This document shows positions 12,101 to 23,100 of a stretch of DNA of 64,000 bases, piece by piece. The stretch covers positions 8,127,217 to 8,191,216 of the forward strand of contig NC_049988.1 in NCBI RefSeq assembly GCF_000003815.2, given 5' to 3'. The stretch comes from Branchiostoma floridae (taxonomy: Eukaryota > Chordata > Leptocardii > Amphioxiformes > Branchiostomatidae). The notes below the pieces were generated by a model. That model made no database searches. It was not told the origin of the DNA and saw only the letters and a list, made by a program, of their open reading frames with translations. The position numbers were made by a program, and so were the translations under genes. Within the stretch, counting starts at the first letter, position 1, and each line of letters starts with the position of its first letter.

Positions 12101-15100
12101 TAACCATCTAGTGGAAGAGCAAGCCGCAGACTTTATCGACCATACGAAACGTCAGCTGGTAAAGATATACCCCTCTGGTGGACGAGTGGACTCTTCCAAC
12201 ATTGACCCTTACCTGTACTGGGCTGTTGGATGCCAGATAGGTAACGTCACTTTTAACGACACTTTAACTTAAAGTGCGAGGATATCTCTTCACAATAGGT
12301 CCGACAAATGTCCACCCGAGCCCTACAGTAGCCCGGCATTCGATAGGTATGCCTTACGGGGTCCCGCCTGAATGTGCCCGTAAACTGTCCGAAGGGAATC
12401 GGTTGGGAAACGTCAGACAGAGTAGCATGTAGCGATGTAACCAAGTAATGACAGAGATGTTCTATAGAGTGCAAAAGGGGTTGGAAAATTAATGCACGAA
12501 GATGAGTTTACCGATGACGTGATAGATGATGACGGTTGCATCTTCCAGTTGCTTTGAACTACCAGACACCATGTGACCAGATGGACCTGAACCTGGGACT
12601 GTTTCGGCAGAACGGGAGATGTGGATATGTACTGAAGCCGGAAGCACTCAGAGATGGTACGAAGAACAGGATCTACAAGTAGTATTATGAAACTCCACCT
12701 TAAAGTTCACATTTAACAGTACAGAATTAACTTGAACGTACTTCTAATACAAAGAAGTTAGCGAATCACATTTTTGATTGTCCTGCTGCCAACTGTCTTC
12801 CACTGAATTTCACACGAGGCATCAGTGATTGTTCAAAAGTGCCAGGAAGTTTGTACCGCCCGCCGTCTCCAAACAGTAAGTCTCCGAAAAAACAAAAGTT
12901 TTGATAATACTTTTAGCAAGAAGCCAATTATAAATATTGATAAGATCACATGTTTGATGCAAAGAATGCCAGATTTCGGGGATTCCGCATGCGCATATAT
13001 TGACTTTGGAACACTTGCCTCACAACTGTGTATGGATCACAATCCTGTGACAGAAAGATTGATTGACAGGAAGATTGATTGTGACAAGGAGAAGAGAGAA
13101 ATTAACCTTCTAAATGTGTTTTACAGGGCAAACTAGGCTGGATACATCAAAGAACATCCCTGGCAAGTATAAGAAGACGCTCAAAATCAAGGTACCATTG
13201 CTAAAATAGAACTATGAGGAGATATTTCAATGTTAAGTATTTTAGTTATATAAAATATATTCCATTGATGTCTTACAGCTGCTACGTCGTGACTAGTTCT
13301 TACAACTTACTTTTGGAGATATAGCATGAAGAAGTTAGTGATGGCCAGGCGACACAGTTGAAGGAGTAAATGACCTTGTCACTGATATGCCCGACCCTAT
13401 TGCCTGGATGCGTCGTCTCATCATGGGCAATACTCACCAGATAAACCCGCTGCGCCCTTGAAACGCCCCCGGGCATCCCTTGAGCTAAGTTAACCATCCT
13501 TACGAGAAAAAAAAATCACACTGCTCGCTCTCAGCTTCGGGTACCTTCGGCATCCGTCGGATCCACAGAACGCCAGAACGTTCAGTACCCGCTAGGTACG
13601 ATCCCGAGTATATCATTTCGGTCACATTCGGAACACCAACCCGGGCAGCACAGCACGGGCGATTCAACAAATCTTTGGCCTACCGCCTATGATCTCATGT
13701 GCTGATCGCTGAGTGTATGGATGTCCTTGCCACACCTAAAAAGAACTAAGCTAATTGCAAATCTTTGGTACCTGTTGACCGAGGCATCGGCTCCTTTGAT
13801 GCAGGTGATCAGCGGTTTACAGCTCCCCACTCCTGAGGGCGAGGGCAGTGGCGGCAGTGCAGTGGACCCGTATGTCAAGGTGCAGGTCTACGGAGTACCA
13901 GCCGACTGTGCTGAGGACGGGACTGACGTGGTCAAAAACAACGGTAAACTATCTTTTGGAAAACTGCGTGCCATTGTTGAATGATCATCACCAATCTTTT
14001 TTATGTTGTTTTACATACCCGGTAAACCGCCTTTTAAGAACACATCAGGTTTGTACTGAACAGTGTACTTGTACAAGATACATATCCGGACATATTTATT
14101 TGATCCCCTCATATCGGGAAGGGCCTACTCCTTTCGATAAGTGCGGTGGGTCCTTGATGTGCTCGATGTGTGGCTCTCTTCAAACACACGTTCGGGACCT
14201 CCGTTTAACGTCCTATCAGAGGGACGGCCCTAGCCGAAGCTAGGTACTCATTCTAACCTGAGTGAAGTGAGGAAAATCGTGTAAAGTGCCTTTCCCAAGG
14301 CCACAAGGGCACACATCAACGGGGTCGAACCCAGAATCTTTGGGTTCTGAATCTCTTGACCACCTTGTACAAATGATATAGGTCTCATTAACTCACGAAC
14401 TTTCCAAAGTCATAATTAGGTTTCAATTCAAGCTTATACTATGGAACTATTATCATCGTAAAGTTATACTTATACAATCCTCAATAGACATTTCTTGATA
14501 GCATATTGACGAGCATATTTTGAAATGTACTCACGCAAGAGTGCAGCCAAGCGAGGGCGCGTGAGTTGGCACCAAAATGAGGTCGGGATGGATCAGATAT
14601 GCTATATACTTCTTACTTCCAGGCTTCCATCCTGTGTGGAACTGTGATATGTCCTTCCCGCTGACCTTCCCTGACCTGGCACTGGTGAGGTTTGAGGTGA
14701 AAGAACATGACACGATGAGCGACAGTGAGACAATTGGGCAGTTCTCCTTACCTGTGTCCAGTATGCAGCAAGGTCGGTACAACATGGCACAATGACAATA
14801 GTTTTCACGGGAACAGTTATCGAAGGTTGGAAACTACAAAATTTCAGTGCTTTCTATGATCTGAACACTCATTTGCTGGCATTGAACGTCGACAGTACAA
14901 AAGTGCTAGAATTTGAAGAGACGCGCCTATACAGATATCATGAAACGTTAGTTACACGTCCCTTAAAAGATCTTAAGTATACCTTCATCTAAACAAACTT
15001 GTATCACCAGACAAGGCAAGAGTCTGCAGAGTTAATAGATAATATGTGATATGATATTAAGCTTAAATGGTTAATTATACAGGTTGGCTGGTAACAGATA

Positions 15101-15223
15101 CAGAATGCTTTGTTTAGTTGTGATACTTTTTCTCTTCTAGGATATCGACATGTTCATCTCCTGAGTAAAGACCAGGAAGACCTCAGCCCAGCAGCACTGT
15201 TCATCCACGTCAGCCTCCAGTGA
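6146..15223 (+). CDS. PLCD: phosphoinositide phospholipase C, delta type, copy 1 (intact, 19 coding exons)
   Basis: Hydrolyses PIP2 to IP3 and diacylglycerol at membranes, Ca2+-dependently (family knowledge). Exons: 6146-6296, 6594-6623, 7103-7224, 7400-7512, 7967-8093, 8335-8435, 8727-8793, 9125-9215, 9596-9780, 10428-10567, 11217-11385, 11581-11691, 11795-11888, 12061-12240, 12549-12656, 13127-13191, 13805-13943, 14623-14772, 15141-15223. All junctions are GT/AG; the total is 2226 nt, 741 residues, close to usual PLC-delta length. PH about 10-110; EF-hands about 135-240 with a canonical loop [12 protein letters not shown] (184-195); X domain with SSHNTY (His305), ELDCWDG (Glu335, Asp337), YHGYT (His350) and LSLENHC (Glu384); acidic linker about 440-465; Y domain with [21 protein letters not shown] and [11 protein letters not shown]2 from about 615. 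There are no SH2/SH3 domains and no long tail, so delta rather than gamma, beta or eta. The ATG of copy 2 is TTG here, so I start at the next Met, 6146. Confidence 0.93.
9451..9539. repeat. (AG)n/(AC)n microsatellite in PLC copy 1 intron
   Basis: AG repeats at 9451-9488 are followed by AC repeats with occasional AA interruptions at about 9495-9539, just upstream of coding exon 9. Copy 2 has no equivalent. Confidence 0.9.
10143..10395. mobile_element. MITE with ends of the AAGGTGCACT / AGTGCAGTG type
   Basis: GCACTTGCGTCACGCTTGCG near the left end is mirrored by CAGTGACGCAAGCTTGACGC near the right end. The interior (cagagataaagaa, gtcatacttttac, gtgccacagtgaacgagcc) matches a second copy at about 30000-30274. 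Confidence 0.65.
10647..11130. mobile_element. long foldback element with arms of about 160 bp
   Basis: The left arm 10647-10816 and right arm 10975-11130 are near-perfect reverse complements. Both contain a string of TTTCGCAACAA motifs and the block gaatgctattaatcttgat. The loop is about 158 bp. No transposase is present. It lies in the intron before coding exon 11 of PLC copy 1 and is absent from the copy 2 intron. Confidence 0.8.
14108..14368 (-). mobile_element. tRNA-derived SINE (minus strand) in PLC copy 1 intron 17
   Basis: Read on the minus strand it contains CTGGGTTCGACCCCG (B-box-like), then GCCCTTG...GGGAAAGGCACTT, then tagcttcggctagg and ggaggtcccg, in the same order as the copy at 49866-50123. 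The paralogous intron of copy 2 is only about 212 bp and lacks it, so it inserted after duplication or was lost from copy 2. Confidence 0.7.
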
Positions 15224-16440
15224 AACCTACAAGTCTTCACTAGTATTCAACAGTAGTATGGGATCCTACTCCGAACACTTATTGGGCTGCAGATGTCGTA
15301 AAAAGCAACCCACGGGGCCTGGTAGAGGCTAGCCTTTAGTAGGAAAACGATGGTTGGAGTGAACACAAGCTCTACAAGCAAGGCTGGATCTCAGGCTAGA
15401 CTGACATTTACTACGTGAAATATCTTAATGATATATTGAAATAATCATATTCGGCTGAAAAAAAACACTTACATGATTTCTTATTTGAGTGTACTTTGTT
15501 CCTGAAAATCATACTCAGTGTCTAACATGTCAGTTGTAAAGGCGTCTGTCCATTTTTACAATTTTTTCTTCAGGTTCAATCTTTATTCTCAAAGTTTGAT
15601 TTGTATCAATGATCTAAGCACTGAGTTTTGCAGAAATGATTAACCTGAACTTCTACTAATACATGTAACTCTTTACTGATTAGATTACTATTCAGTAAGC
15701 TGTAGCGTTATCCATTGCTCTGTTCTTGGGGACCATCGCCGCATTATACAAAACTGCATGCGCAGTGCCAACCATTCTGACGGCAGCTTGTTATAATCAC
15801 CCACTCTGCACAAATCATTTTTTTATGGTCAAGCTGCAGCGATTCCGTGCATTGATGAGTCGTGTGTTTCATTGACACATGTCCATTGCACGTCGGACAT
15901 CAGTTAAGTCTCTCCATTAGGAAAACGAAAGGTCAATGACCTTCTGCTACCATGACGACGGCTTGTTTTCCTTAGACACTGAAGTGGGACGGAGGCTTGT
16001 GGTTTTCGTTTAAGGGTCCGGCGCACCCGAATGCAAGGTTAAGGTTAGGGTACCTTTCAAGTTTCCCAAATGTACCATTCTAACACATGTTTCTAATGTT
16101 GATTTGATTGTCTAAATTAAACTTTTACACTCAAACTGTTCCTGTTCCTATACTAATACTTCATAATCTGAAATATATCCAAATACTTCTACATGTATAC
16201 AAGATAGCAAAACTTGCCATTCTAGCCAATGTTTCCAACGTTTCTTTAGTTGTCTAAATTAAACGTTTACACACAAACTGTTCCTGTTTCTACTAATCCT
16301 TCATAATCTGCAATATATCCAAATAGTTCTACAAGATAGCAAAACTTGTCATTCTAAGCAATGTTTCCAACGTTGCTTTCATTGTCTAAATTAAGCTGGT
16401 ATTTGGTACTTGACTTGGCAAAAATTTTTTTTATTACACT
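15224..16440 (+). other. 3' UTR and downstream flank of PLC copy 1
   Basis: Similar to 28276-29770 after copy 2 (shared stretches ctacaagcaaggctggatct, gacatttactacg, ccactctgcac, ccatgacgacggcttgttt). No further gene is visible. I found no AATAAA close to the stop, so the polyadenylation site is unassigned. Confidence 0.5.
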
Positions 16441-16862
16441 TTTATTACACTTTACTCAAGTTATATATATTGCCAACTGATAAACAAGGACCATAAGATA
16501 TACACGGTGAGGACGTTCTGCAATAAAAATCACTCAAAATGTAATGTAACGATGGAAGTGTCCTAAAATGGTATTTAGATAATTGACATATGGAGAAGGT
16601 TAGTAAGAATTTTCAAAGGGTAGATGGCTTGCTTTTTTAGTTCAAACGTTGCTTGTACAATACGTTTGCAAGTAAGCACGCCTGCGTTGTTCGTTGCACC
16701 CCTCCGTTGTATTGCCAAATAGACTGGCCCGGGCGGGTACATAGTAAGACTGGTTTGTCGGGGGGAAATAACCGGTTAGTTGTCTTCACATTCCATGCTA
16801 CCTGCGGCACCTGCCAGAGGCCTTGAGTACACCACCATAAACTACAGTAGATTATCCGATCT

Positions 16863-17411
16863 CATGCCCGTAGCCAGGGGGGGTTCGGGGGGTTCGGAAG
16901 AACCCCCCCACATGCTCAAAGGTCCACTTTTTTCATGCTCAAAGGTCCACTTTTTCATGCTCAAAGGTCCCCTCATTCATGCCCAAGATTTTTTTTCAAA
17001 TGCATGACTAGACTAGTGAGTCTATCAGCAAAATTTGTCCCCAGAAAGTGCAGGAAATGGCTTTCAGAGGGTCCAGATTTCAAAATTTTCCCAGACCACC
17101 ATTGCAACGCCTCCCGCCTTTGGTATCGGACATGGTGAAAATATGTCGGGGGAGTCGGCTTCAAAGACTTATGCCAAAAACCTTGAGTATTTTAAGAGAA
17201 ATTCCATTAAACTTAGCCAGCGAATTTTGCCCGTCAAAATGCAGGAAATGGCGTTTCAGAGGGTTAAGATTTCAATTTTTCCCGGTGGAGCATGCCCCCG
17301 GACCCCCCTAGGCAGCTCCCGCCTTCGGCGTGAGTCTCGCGCCTGCGGCGATCGATGGTCCCACAAGTACTAAAAAGAACCCCCCCAACCAAAATCCTGG
17401 CTACGGGCATG
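16863..17411. mobile_element. 549-bp non-autonomous TIR transposon with 5-bp target duplication
   Basis: Perfect 16-bp terminal inverted repeats, CATGCCCGTAGCCAGG and its complement, are flanked on both sides by GATCT. The interior has three tandem copies of catgctcaaaggtccac(c) and two copies (about 17025-17095 and 17215-17283) of a module reading AATTTTGCCC...AAATGGC(G)TTTCAGAGGG. Related modules occur in the element at 56551-59320. The interior ORFs show no recognisable transposase. Confidence 0.8.
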
Positions 17412-17815
17412 GATCTGTACAATCTTCTGGAGGAGCATCACGCTTTATTACGGTAGGTAGGAATCTTCCTAGCCTCGGTGCCAGCCTTGTCTGCTCCCAC
17501 TTATATCTATCTTTTACTGAAACAACTGCTGACAATGCTTGTGTCCAGGCTACGATCTGCCTCAGAACATAGGTGTTTATAGTCAGTAACAGACTTTCTT
17601 GGGGGCGAAAAATAGTACAAATTGACCTTGCCTTGTATTGCTATAGGGTAGCTATTTTGTCAGCAGAGACTGTCTTGAAGAACACTACTTTAAAAGAAAC
17701 AAGTACTGCTATCTGTTTGCTATTTATCTTATCAGGTGTGTTATGTTTGCTTTATTGTGTTTGTGTTGTTGGCGTGGTCGATTGAAGTCTATATTCGACA
17801 TGTGGCGTATGTTTA

Positions 17816-17902
17816 TTTTGAAGCGTTACTACAACAAAGCTAATTTTGTCCAGCAGGTGACAGACCTTCGCACGTTAATCTCGTCTACTGTAGACTTAAC
17901 AG
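17816..17902 (+). other. probable non-coding first exon of PLC copy 2
   Basis: Homologous to 4341-4411 (gaagcgttact...cagcaggtgacagaccttcg...cttaacag) with the same cag|gtgagt donor at 17903. The left edge and start site cannot be fixed from sequence. Confidence 0.5.
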
Positions 17903-19078
17903 GTGAGTTCAGAGTATCTTAGCCCTCAGGCATGTACGTTCTTGGAAAGTGGGTATGGCAATTTACATAGGTATGTGTAGGCCCGGGTGTGAGAACTAGT
18001 TTTTTTACCGAGCTGTGTGTGTGAACGGGGAGGGTAGCTTTGACTCTGTGTTTTTGACAACTGGTAAAAATAGGTAAAAAAATTGCAACTGTATCTCCAC
18101 TCAGAGCCAACCATTCCAAACAATAGCTCTACCGTACCAAATAATAGCTCTTGAAACTTCATAATAGCATAGCTCTGGGCTATGTATGACCCAGGCCATC
18201 GTTTGCGTTACCAGCAATCCGTCACAGGATGGTGGATTTTTGCTGTTGTAAAAATCGTTAGCTTACTTTCGAGCTTACAAATGTATGGTAGTTTTTATAA
18301 TGGGACTGTATGTTCTCCAGGCATAAAGAGACTCATTATCCCTAAACGCGTCACAGGTCAGCGATAATATGTGACACCTGTCAAACGTAACCCACCCAAT
18401 TGGAATGAGTAAACCGTAAACAACTTGCTATGTCATTCGTATATATCTTGGTGGCACAAAATATGACGACATACATGGAAGAAATGCACAATATATGAAT
18501 ATTCGTGGTCTTGCTGCCTATAGGTATTCAGTGTGAGGGTATTCTTAAATCCATTTATAATGGTTCACAGCAATTGATCTGCCGATAGGTGCAGATATGT
18601 CCACCTGGTATATACATCGGTGGTCGAAAAGTATTAGGGCTGGTCACAAAATTTGCATGACGTCTCATGAAAATGTTGAGTAAGAGTGTACGATCCAAAT
18701 ACTTCTCTGCAGAAACACACATTATATTTCACAAAGAGCTGAAGCTTATTTCATATCGGCCTCAACAACATTGTCCGTGACAATGAAATGTATTCGTCGT
18801 TGGAGTCCATTGAAATTCGCTCAATTGGAAAATCGTCACAAAATGTCGTTTGTTTATCGCGTTAGAAGCTGTGAGACGAACCCCAAGATTTAGGCCACAG
18901 GCACGCATCTGTTGAAACGCTGTGTAAACTTGACATACCGTCATTCACTTGCCTCTGCGAAAATTCTGGAGGGGCGACAATAACAACTGGATATCGAGCC
19001 ATTCAAAGGCCGAAACGACAGCTGTAAGATAACTTAACACCGGGTATTTGAACCTTGAGGGTCGTTACAACCTAAGAC

Positions 19079-19230
19079 CTCCAAGCAGATCCTTCGGTAG
19101 CATAAGATTGTATCAAAAGCTTGTTTAGCGGGTATAGGAGTGTCTGGTAGCCATACACACTTTTTGGCCGACTAACTCCTTTGCCAGCTTTGATACTACC
19201 ATATGCTACTACCGTAGGATCTGCCTGGAG
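19079..19230. mobile_element. MITE of the CTCCAAGCAGA-end family
   Basis: CTCCAAGCAGATCCTTCGGT at the left is mirrored by ACCGTAGGATCTGCCTGGAG at the right, with an inner GTATCAAA / TTTGATAC match. Relatives share the CTCCAAGCAGA end at 29873, 46896, 52665 and 56183. Confidence 0.7.
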
Positions 19231-19638
19231 ATTAGTTACTACCCATGACCTTACGTATATGAGAAAAGATTACCCAATCAATAGAGAGCTTTCTTGATCC
19301 GTCGCATAATTCCTCTAGAAAAATTAGAATGTTTGATTGATGGTATCATCCTTTTAGTTGTCATCCTTCTTTTCTCTCATCGCCATGCGTTGAAGCTGCA
19401 AAATAACTGGGGTCCAATCTCACCTGGGCTGCATAAATAATAGATATAGGACACATACACACGACTACCCACCAAATGTGTTTGTCTTGTCTACACGACT
19501 TTACCCAAATATGGAATTACGACGATGATGCTTCTGAATGTAACATGATTAGTTAGTTAATTTCTTTGTCCCATACTTTAAGCAAGGACGTTTTTTTCCG
19601 CAATTAGTACAGTGTCAGCTGACCAGTGGTGCAGAAAA

Positions 19639-19965
19639 AGTGTTGTCCTATGAAACAAGTGTTGTACTATGAAACAAGTGTTGTATTATGAAACAAGTGT
19701 TGTACTATGAAAAAAATGTTGTACTATGAAACAAGTGTTGTCCTATGAAACAAGTGTTGTCCTATGAAACAAGTGTTGTCCTATGAAACAAGTGTTGTAC
19801 TATGAAACAAGTGTTGTACTATGAAAAAAATGTTGTACTATGAAACAAGTGTTGTACTATGAAACAAGTGTTGTACTATGAAACAAGTGTTGTACTATGA
19901 AACAAGTGTTGTACTATGAAACAAGTGTTGTACTATGAAACAAGTGTTGTACTATGAAACAAAGT
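19639..19965. repeat. 19-bp minisatellite, about 17 copies
   Basis: Tandem units TTGTACTATGAAACAAGTG, with variants (tcctatg, tattatg, gaaaaaaatg). The unit is not a multiple of three and lies in a 5' UTR intron, so it is not coding. Just downstream (about 19990-20037) the unit reappears inverted (ttcatagtgcaacac, tcatagtaccacac). This suggests that the array expanded inside the arm of a foldback element. Confidence 0.9.
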
Positions 19966-20191
19966 ATGGCCCTATTTTATGCAAATTAGTTCATAGTGCA
20001 ACACTCTATCATAGTACCACACTTTTCTTCACTATGGGGATATAAACACTAATTCATGAGCAGTGCATTCATTGACAGAGAGGTAGTCGCCGAGTGCCGA
20101 TTTTTTTCCAGGCGCCAGATCATTTTCTTTAAGGATTATACCCTTACCTCTACTACGACAACTATATGAAGACTCATCTTTCTTTTTATAG

Positions 20192-23100
20192 ATGTCTGAG
20201 ATGGACGGACAGTCTTGTGTGTCCAGTATGATGGTCTGGACTCCCATGACAAAAATTCGCGAGAATCGCAAGAAGTACAAGCGGAAGTACCGCCTGCGGA
20301 AGGATATGGAAACAGTGGAGTACACCGCCGGAATTAAGACATGTCGAGCTTGTAAGTAAACCTACAAAAAGTAGTAGTCAAACCACAAGACGAAGTAACA
20401 AGGTACACAACTTAACACTTGAACGTTGGTAAAGTGTATTAAAAAATTGTTGACAAAACAGAGATTACGTTAACCATACATAGCATATTGATAAAGTTGA
20501 ACATGATGGTTATTCCCCATAAAGACGTTGGTTGGTAATATTATTGACCTTTGTTTTCCAGGTACCAAACGCCCACCAGAGGAACAGAACTGTAAGTTAC
20601 ACATTTCAAATGGTGACCGTTATGGACGTAGTATACTTTCAAGTCTGAAAATCTGCCCGGACTTGCAAATGCTTTTATATTATTTTGAGACTATTGCCCA
20701 CTAAACGCCGATAAACATTTTGATGCTGGTTTATTGTATGTTTTTATGGATAGTCAAAACAACATACAACTTATCAGTATTCATCATGAATTACAGCCAC
20801 CTTTTCCTGGTAAAATCCTTTACACATTTCTAAATCTGTAGTAACTGTTGAAGCTTGAAAAGTGTCTGTCCAACTGTGTTTATTTGTTTATTTTACCGCG
20901 CGAAGACGAAATGGCATAGTAAAAGAAACAAAAACACATGCATTGGGAGGAAAGACGCATAAAAGGTCCAATCCCTTATTCAAAATTGATCACAGTCAGA
21001 TTAAAAATATCCGATATCAGAACAAAATGATATTTAATTTAATTTATAATATTATTTTTCCTGCCCCTCTCCCAGTTGAGATTACGAACATCGCGGAAGT
21101 GTTCCTCAGCAAGCTGACTTTACTCCGCTCCCGTGTGGACAGAGAAAGTATTACAGGAGCGACCAAGACTTTCAGCATTTACTACAAGGATCAAACTGTA
21201 AGATACTAAATCTATCCGTGATTTGCATATTTGTACTAAATGGCAAACATAAATTTCTCTGTCGTCTTCATACAAGATTGCAAATACGCATATACATTTG
21301 AAAACATCGTATCGGCCGTATTGGCATCGTCGTCAAATTTCTTAACAAGTTCTTGAATTCCATCTTCATGCAGCCTGCTTTGGATCTTGAATGCAGTAAA
21401 GAAGATGTCGCTAAGGCGTGGGTTGCTGGGATACAGCATCTGATGCGTGCACGAAGGACGGAGACCATCATTGATAAACGCAAAAGGTACAATGGACATG
21501 CTTAAACACTGTTACACACATGACATCCTTCTGGTATTCATTATCAATATGTTTCTCATTGTGTTGACGTAATTACGGTTCATGTTTAAATACATTATCC
21601 AATCGGTATTCATCCTCAATATATTGAAGGTAGACTAAGTCTAAAGTATAGTGCTCACATTTCCCTTCACATGTGATTACAGGTGGATTTCAGAGTACTT
21701 CCATAAAGGAAAGAACGCGGACGATCGACTAGAGTCCAAAGAAGCCAAGAAGGTCCTGGCACAGATGAACATCCAAATAAAAGAGTCTCAGATTGATATG
21801 GTTATACAGGTACGTCCTTAACTCCTTTGACACTTCCAGTCAATGTAAGGCCTTTGGTTTAATGCTCAATTATCTGTTATAAAAATACTCATCATAGTTA
21901 CAGTGTTTTTTTTTAGCAGAATTATATATTTCTCATATGATTATATGATATTATATCTTTGTTTAGAAACTGGACAAAGATCAGACAGGTGCATTGAACT
22001 TGGATGAGTTCACCCAATTTTACAACGACGTGACAGCCCGAGAGGAGATTGAAGAGCTGTTCGATAAGTAAGCATTTCCTATTGATGATGTTTTATACAT
22101 ATGAAATGGGGAAGGTATTACGTAAGGTAACGCAATTTCAAGAGTTCACGATAGTAGACATGGCCTAAAGACAAACTTTGAACGCCAGATGTGATGCTGT
22201 GCACCGCAACACAAGATTATGTGGGTGTTTCTTTACTTTGAATAATCTGCACATACTTTGAATAATAATACAATCTTGTCCATCACATGTTTGCAGGTAT
22301 GCTGTGGATGGAGAAAACATGAAGGTGCATGAACTGATGCAGTTCCATGCTAAGGAGCAAAAGGTACAAAACATATGTCTTAATGTTATGAACATCATTG
22401 GACATCATAAAACGATTAGGCAAGCAGAGTAGGCGTATTCCGGGCACATGATAGCGACACCTCACACACATAGTGGCACCTTACACAATTTAAGAAGTAT
22501 GATATGATTCACAGAAACACTATGTTTATCATTAAGTGCAAAGCACTTTGACCATGTTCATGATTTAAGAAATGCGACCAATTCAAAGGCTGCATTTAAA
22601 AAAATTCACGAAGTTGTTAATATTCAGCCGTACACACCAGCCTTTTTATTTTCTTATTAAGATGCTATTGATGCTAAAGGCTGTGGAAAGCTCATAGAGA
22701 AGTTTGAGCCCGACTCTGAGCTGAAGAAGAAGAACATTTTGAGCCTAGAGGGTGAGAAATATCTTTTTACACCTTTCGAAGAATATGCACGGTCACCAAG
22801 GTCGTACGGTCAACGTACGATTGCTAACTTTATTTGTTTTTTTTTTGGAACAGCTCCGACAGCCATGCATGTTTCCTTAAGATTACAGCTGTCTTGCAAC
22901 ACAAAGGGCTGTCTTGGATCCATGTCGGTGGTTGGTTCTGTCACAGGCTGCTTAAAAATCCTACCGTATCAAAATCGTACGACGACTGCACGACCTGTGT
23001 GACCGCACCCTAATCACACAATTGCATACGTTTGCACTACTTGTTGCAGCAACAAACTCAAAATATGTACGTTATTGAATGTTATTCACAAAACGTGATG

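Larger units (their letters stand above)
2840..16440 (+). repeat. tandem duplication unit 1 (contains PLC-delta copy 1)
   Basis: Unit 1 aligns in order with 16441-29770. Matching landmarks are the left flank (gataaccaatggccataag near 2860; gataaacaaggaccataag near 16480), an upstream block (gcacccctccgtggcattg near 3635; near 16700), the non-coding exon, all 19 coding exons, the 3' UTR and the right flank (ccatgacgacggcttgttt near 15950; near 29605). Most introns have diverged strongly by indels and transposon insertion. Confidence 0.9.
17903..20191 (+). other. 5' UTR intron of PLC copy 2
   Basis: Contains a MITE (19079-19230) and a 19-bp minisatellite in a foldback (about 19618-20037). It ends at the acceptor tttttatag at 20191, directly before ATG. 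No additional coding exon is visible. Confidence 0.45.

Noticed and set aside
6146-15223. PLC-gamma, -beta or -eta identity
   Set aside because: The X-Y linker is short and acidic without SH2/SH3, there is no long C-terminal coiled coil, and the protein ends directly after C2, as in delta.
19639-19965. CRISPR-like array (regular short repeats)
   Set aside because: Units are directly adjacent with no spacers, and the host is clearly eukaryotic; it is a minisatellite.
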